Part shown: positions 60,831-64,000 of the stretch, piece after piece | Numbering within the stretch: the first letter of the stretch is position 1 | How the letters are laid out: the number at the start of each line of letters is the position of its first letter | Assembly: GCF_018619335.1 (NCBI RefSeq) | Contig: NZ_JAHHDX010000105.1 | Coordinates: forward strand, 24,563-88,562 | Length of the DNA: 64,000 nucleotides | Reading direction: 5' to 3' | From: Alteromonas sp. ALT199 | GTDB taxonomy: Bacteria > Pseudomonadota > Gammaproteobacteria > Enterobacterales > Alteromonadaceae | The notes under the pieces: generated by a model | The model's input: the letters and a program-made list of their open reading frames with translations, nothing else | What the model was told of the DNA's origin: nothing | Database searches by the model: none | Made by a program: the position numbers and the translations under genes

Positions 60831-61577
60831 ATGTATAAATTGGTACTTATTCGTCATGGAGAAAGTCAGTGGAACTTGGAAAACCGTTTCACAGGCTGGC
60901 ACGACGTTGACTTGACCGACACTGGTGTAGCACAAGCAAAGACCGCAGGTCAGCTTCTTAAAGATGCTGGATTTACATTTGATCAGGCATATACGTCTGT
61001 ACTCCTTCGTGCAATCAAAACGCTTAATATTGCCCTTGAAGACATGGGTCAACACTACCTTCCTGTAGAGCGTCACTGGCGCCTAAACGAGCGTCACTAC
61101 GGTGCCCTGACCGGTCTAGACAAAGCGGAAACTGCTGCTAAGCACGGCGAAGAGCAAGTGAAAATCTGGCGTCGTAGCTTCGATATTCCACCTCCGGCAG
61201 TTGAAGACGACAGTGAACACTTCCCTGGTCACGACCCACGTTATAACAATGTAGATGCTGATATTTTGCCACGTGGTGAAAGTCTAAAACTTACTATCGA
61301 ACGTGTATTACCTTACTGGCACGATGTTATTCGCCCAGACATCCAAGCTGGTAAGCGTGTAATTATAGCGGCCCACGGCAACAGCCTTCGCGCGCTTGTT
61401 AAGTATTTAGATGGTATGTCAGACGAAGAAGTATTAAGTCTTAACATCCCTACAGGTGTGCCACTAGTCTACGAACTAGATGAAAACCTTAAGCCAATCT
61501 CTAAAGAGTATCTTGGCGATGCTGATGCAATTAAAGCAATGATGGATGCAGTTGCTAAACAAGGCCAAGCGAAATAA
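60831..61577 (+). CDS. gpmA: 2,3-bisphosphoglycerate-dependent phosphoglycerate mutase
   Basis: 248-residue glycolytic/gluconeogenic enzyme. Phospho-His9 in [26 protein letters not shown], and the second active-site His in [10 protein letters not shown] are intact. Length matches E. coli GpmA. It stands alone, closed by a bidirectional terminator shared with ilvE. Confidence 0.97.
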   Translation: MYKLVLIRHGESQWNLENRFTGWHDVDLTDTGVAQAKTAGQLLKDAGFTFDQAYTSVLLRAIKTLNIALEDMGQHYLPVERHWRLNERHYGALTGLDKAETAAKHGEEQVKIWRRSFDIPPPAVEDDSEHFPGHDPRYNNVDADILPRGESLKLTIERVLPYWHDVIRPDIQAGKRVIIAAHGNSLRALVKYLDGMSDEEVLSLNIPTGVPLVYELDENLKPISKEYLGDADAIKAMMDAVAKQGQAK

Positions 61578-61597
61578 GCATAAACCTTTTAAATACT

Positions 61598-61628
61598 AAA
61601 AAGCCTGCTTAAGCAGGCTTTTTTTTGG
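61598..61628. terminator. Bidirectional terminator between gpmA and ilvE
   Basis: A-run, palindrome AGCCTGCTTAAGCAGGCT, T-run. Confidence 0.92.
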
Positions 61629-61636
61629 GTATTAGA

Positions 61637-62638
61637 CTAGTTTGGCACCTTGACTAGCCAGTTGTGGGTATCTTCGGCTTTACCCCATTGGATATCATTT
61701 AACGCCTGTCTAAGTTTCATTGTCACCGGGCCAGCTTCGCCGCTTCCAACCTGATACTCTTTATCGTTATGAATAAAAGTACCCACTGGCGTAAGCACAG
61801 CCGCTGTACCAGACAGCGCAGCTTCTGTATTTGGTTTTGCAGAGCGTTCTAATAGCTCTTCAACTGTAATATCACGCTCACTTACTTTCATGCCTTGGTC
61901 TTTAGCAATTTGAAGAACGGTTGCGCGAGTTACTCCGTGTAAGAAGCTAGAGTCCAACCCTTTTGTAATGACCTCGTCACCGTCAATAAGTAAGAAGTTT
62001 GCTGCACCGGTTTCTTGAACGTCACCATTAGGACAAAACAGTATTTGATCAGCCTGAACTTCTGCGCGGGCTTTGAGGATAGGTGGTAATGCACTGGCAT
62101 AATTACCGCCGCTTTTTACCATTCCCATATGCGGTGCACAGCGCATCCCTGTTTCGTCTAGTAACAGGCGAAGCGGCTTTGCTCCGCCCGCAAAGTAATC
62201 ACCTACCGGAGACAATAATACGTACAGCATCGAATCTGCTGACGGTGCTGCAGCTTTTCCAATAGACGCTTCTGTACCAATGTGAGTAGGACGAATATAC
62301 ATAGAACCTGGAGGCTCTGGAACCTCAGAGGCGTACTTTGCAACAATATCAATGATCATCTTTTCAACTTGCTTTTTATCTATTTCAGGCAAATTTAAAA
62401 GACGACTACTTTGAGCAAAACGCTCAATGTTTTTGTCCATTCTAAAAATATTGATACTTCCATCTTCATGTTTAAATGCCTTCAAGCCTTCAAAACAAGT
62501 ACTTGAATAATGAAGCACGTGAGCACCAGGGTGAAGCTGAATACTATCTGCACTGACAAATTCGGTGTCAGTCCACTTATCGTTGACAAAAGTAGCAAGT
62601 GCCATTTGTGGCATAAATACTGTACCGAATACGGCCAT
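61637..62638 (-). CDS. ilvE: Branched-chain amino acid aminotransferase
   Basis: 333-residue fold-type IV PLP aminotransferase interconverting Leu, Ile and Val with their keto acids. The PLP lysine is Lys175 in MVKSGGNYAS; YIRPTHIGTEASIG, HYSSTCFEGLKAF and QETGAANFLLID are family blocks. It is nearer the longer eukaryote/Gram-positive-like BCAT group than to E. coli IlvE (by eye). AGGACGA precedes the ATG. Confidence 0.92.
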   Translation of the reverse strand: MAVFGTVFMPQMALATFVNDKWTDTEFVSADSIQLHPGAHVLHYSSTCFEGLKAFKHEDGSINIFRMDKNIERFAQSSRLLNLPEIDKKQVEKMIIDIVAKYASEVPEPPGSMYIRPTHIGTEASIGKAAAPSADSMLYVLLSPVGDYFAGGAKPLRLLLDETGMRCAPHMGMVKSGGNYASALPPILKARAEVQADQILFCPNGDVQETGAANFLLIDGDEVITKGLDSSFLHGVTRATVLQIAKDQGMKVSERDITVEELLERSAKPNTEAALSGTAAVLTPVGTFIHNDKEYQVGSGEAGPVTMKLRQALNDIQWGKAEDTHNWLVKVPN

Positions 62639-62781
62639 TAGTTCGTCCTATTTACTTCGACTAAAAAAATACCCAATGAGTTTACCAAAAAACCTTCACT
62701 TTGCTAAAAGTAAGTCGATTCTATTAAGGCTTTTATCGAATAAGAATGTCTAGAAATACTGACAACAACCCGTATCTGCCG

Positions 62782-63306
62782 TTATTGCTCTTTTAGCGCT
62801 TTCTCAAGCAGTAATTCTATTCGCTTAACGCTCTCGATAAGCGTTTTTAAATCATTGTTTTCATGTTTTGGTACTTCACTATTACCCGTTAACAACTTAT
62901 CTTTTTGTGCCAGGATAGTTTCTCTAAATGTTTCAGCATCATTGATACCAATTAGCGAGACTAAGGCGCCTTGCGCAGACTGCCCTGCTGTTTCAAATGA
63001 AAGTCTATATAAGTTGAACAATCGCATTAATGGCCCTTGCACCATAGCAACATCCGTTATCTTTTCTAAAGGGATAGATTTCTCTTCTTTTTGGAACACA
63101 CCCCGTTTAACGACAAGTTTTCGCTCTGTCACTGTTGCTGACATAGCAGCCAATATTTTGCTACTTATCAGGAAGAATAGAGGAATAGATATGATCAAAA
63201 AAGGAATGCCTACTACAGTAATCGTAGACAATAACAACAAATTTATAAGCCAATAGGTTTTTACCGCTGGGTCAAACGTGGCATTTAAAATTATCTTTTC
63301 AGACAT
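62782..63306 (-). CDS. Membrane protein with bacterial PH domain (bPH2/DUF304-like)
   Basis: 174 residues: two transmembrane helices (about 17-50), then a bacterial PH-like domain (about 55-130) with TERKLVVKRGVFQKEEKSI and PLEKITDVAMVQGPLMRLF, and a C-terminal coiled coil (IESVKRIELLLEKALKE). Role unknown; such proteins are membrane-associated. GGGAG precedes the ATG. Confidence 0.8.
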   Translation of the reverse strand: MSEKIILNATFDPAVKTYWLINLLLLSTITVVGIPFLIISIPLFFLISSKILAAMSATVTERKLVVKRGVFQKEEKSIPLEKITDVAMVQGPLMRLFNLYRLSFETAGQSAQGALVSLIGINDAETFRETILAQKDKLLTGNSEVPKHENNDLKTLIESVKRIELLLEKALKEQ

Positions 63307-63460
63307 AATTAGCTCCCTTTCTTAATAACTATTAAAGCGTTTAGTTCATCACTATTTTAAATGACGGACTGTTAATCCAGTAATAGCAATATGTCTTGGA
63401 TAAATTTGAGGTTTCTTACAATACCCTTTTCAAGCTTGAAATACCTAACATTCTGTAATT

Positions 63461-63603
63461 ATGGGGTCAGAGTACATTTCTCTAAATTAGAGGCACTGGG
63501 GGATAAGGGAATAACTATGTTCTGATGTATAAACTAATAAAGTACTCTGACCCTATTTTTAGGTTTTACTGGGAGAGTGGGGATTAATGTACTCTGACCC
63601 CAT
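63461..63603. repeat. Inverted-repeat element with 18-base perfect ends
   Basis: ATGGGGTCAGAGTACATT at 63461-63478 is the exact reverse complement of AATGTACTCTGACCCCAT at 63586-63603. A third, imperfect copy in the right-end orientation (AAGTACTCTGACCCTAT) lies at 63540-63556. The inner 107 bases have no coding frame. It looks like a REP- or MITE-type non-autonomous element placed just after the rrn terminator. No transposase is present. Confidence 0.75.
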
Positions 63604-63627
63604 TACTTTTTCTTTGCTGCAGAAAGC

Positions 63628-63655
63628 AAAAAACCCGCCGTTAGGCGGGTTCTTC
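63628..63655 (-). terminator. rrn operon terminator
   Basis: On the minus strand AACCCGCC, TAAC, GGCGGGTT, TTTTTT, starting about ten bases after the 5S 3' end. Confidence 0.9.
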
Positions 63656-63661
63656 TTAATG

Positions 63662-63781
63662 GGACCTGGCAGTGTCCTACTCTCACATGGGGAAACCCCA
63701 CACTACCATCGGCGCTAATACGTTTCACTTCTGAGTTCGGAATGGAATCAGGTGGTACCGTATCGCTATGGCTGCCAGGAA
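63662..63781 (-). rRNA. rrf: 5S ribosomal RNA
   Basis: The minus strand carries the full 5S: terminal stem CCTGGCAG/CTGCCAGG, CCGAACTCAGAAGTGAAACG and GCGCCGATGGTAGTGTGGGG are conserved. The ends are set by comparison with E. coli and may be off by one to three bases. The 23S gene should lie to the right; the last 219 bases of the window are its spacer. Confidence 0.97.
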
Positions 63782-64000
63782 AAACTTTTAGTGCAGAATC
63801 ATGATTGCTTTTTATCATGACTTCTGCGCAAGGAGGACCAACAGTACTCTTAGGAGCATGTTTAATCATCGTTGCTTAATAACTAACAATTTAAGAAAGA
63901 TAATATTAATTCAATCAGTGAGTAACTGCTTTTTACTCTTACTTGCTTACTTTAGCTTGTCTACAACACTTCAAAAGCCTAAAGCTTCTTGGGCGTTGTA
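63782..64000 (-). other. 23S-5S spacer (rrn operon)
   Basis: A/T-rich sequence between 5S and the expected 23S 3' end. It contains short inverted repeats (for example TCATGA pairs near 63800-63820) that may join the processing stems. No tRNA and no 23S sequence recognised up to the edge. Confidence 0.6.

Noticed and set aside
63603..63869. 88-codon minus-strand frame
   Set aside because: It reads through the 5S rRNA and its terminator, so it is not a protein gene.
63880..64000. 23S rRNA 3' end inside the window
   Set aside because: The conserved 3' end sequence of 23S was not found before the right edge; only spacer sequence is visible.

Overview
The window reads as the chromosome of a marine gammaproteobacterium of the Alteromonas group. 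This is an inference from protein-level resemblance, moderate GC, a gammaproteobacterial S10 ribosomal operon and many signalling genes. No mobile element with a transposase, no prophage, no CRISPR array and no tRNA was recognised. Most genes are housekeeping or sensory.

Layout. 1-9.7 kb: tail of a DUF1338 enzyme, a PAS/GGDEF/EAL protein with its H-NOX gas-sensor partner, parC, and a hybrid sensor kinase whose receiver and HPt modules lie in a second, overlapping frame. 9.8-14.9 kb: an RND efflux pump (permease and adaptor) with a divergent TetR-type regulator and palindromic operator candidates. 15-23.4 kb: pyrB-hemL, a membrane-anchored class III cyclase, a DyP-type peroxidase with an altered active-site motif, a gamma-glutamyltransferase, and glnK-amtB with an NtrC-like site and a sigma54-like promoter. 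23.5-34 kb: a TonB/TolA-like unknown, an AraC-type regulator, a DUF808 membrane protein, a pair of small envelope proteins closed by a long hairpin, mrcB (PBP1b), a lytic transglycosylase and hrpB. 34-45.5 kb: thpR, purU, small membrane proteins, an M3 peptidase lipoprotein, a frameshifted chemoreceptor behind a sigma28-like promoter, two exported unknowns and a CPA1 antiporter with a nucleotide-binding-like tail.

45.7-48.6 kb: waaA faces away from a shortened GT9 gene that is translationally coupled to a GT4 glycosyltransferase, probably LPS-core genes. 48.7-53.9 kb: the complete 11-gene S10 operon on the minus strand with promoter, long leader and terminator; the spc operon does not follow. 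54.1-57 kb: an orphan GAF-GspE ATPase and a Sel1-like protein. 57-64 kb: acnA, a DUF985 cupin, gpmA, an ilvE-type aminotransferase, a bacterial PH-domain protein, an inverted-repeat element, and the 5S rRNA of an rrn operon that continues beyond the right edge.

Two themes stand out. First, two genes (the hybrid kinase at 8.2 kb and the chemoreceptor at 40.95 kb) are each broken in the same direction at short A runs, which looks like missing bases in the sequence rather than two independent biological events. Second, several regulatory sites can be read directly: NtrC/sigma54 at glnK, sigma28 at the chemoreceptor, a TetR-type operator at the efflux pump, and the S10 promoter and leader.
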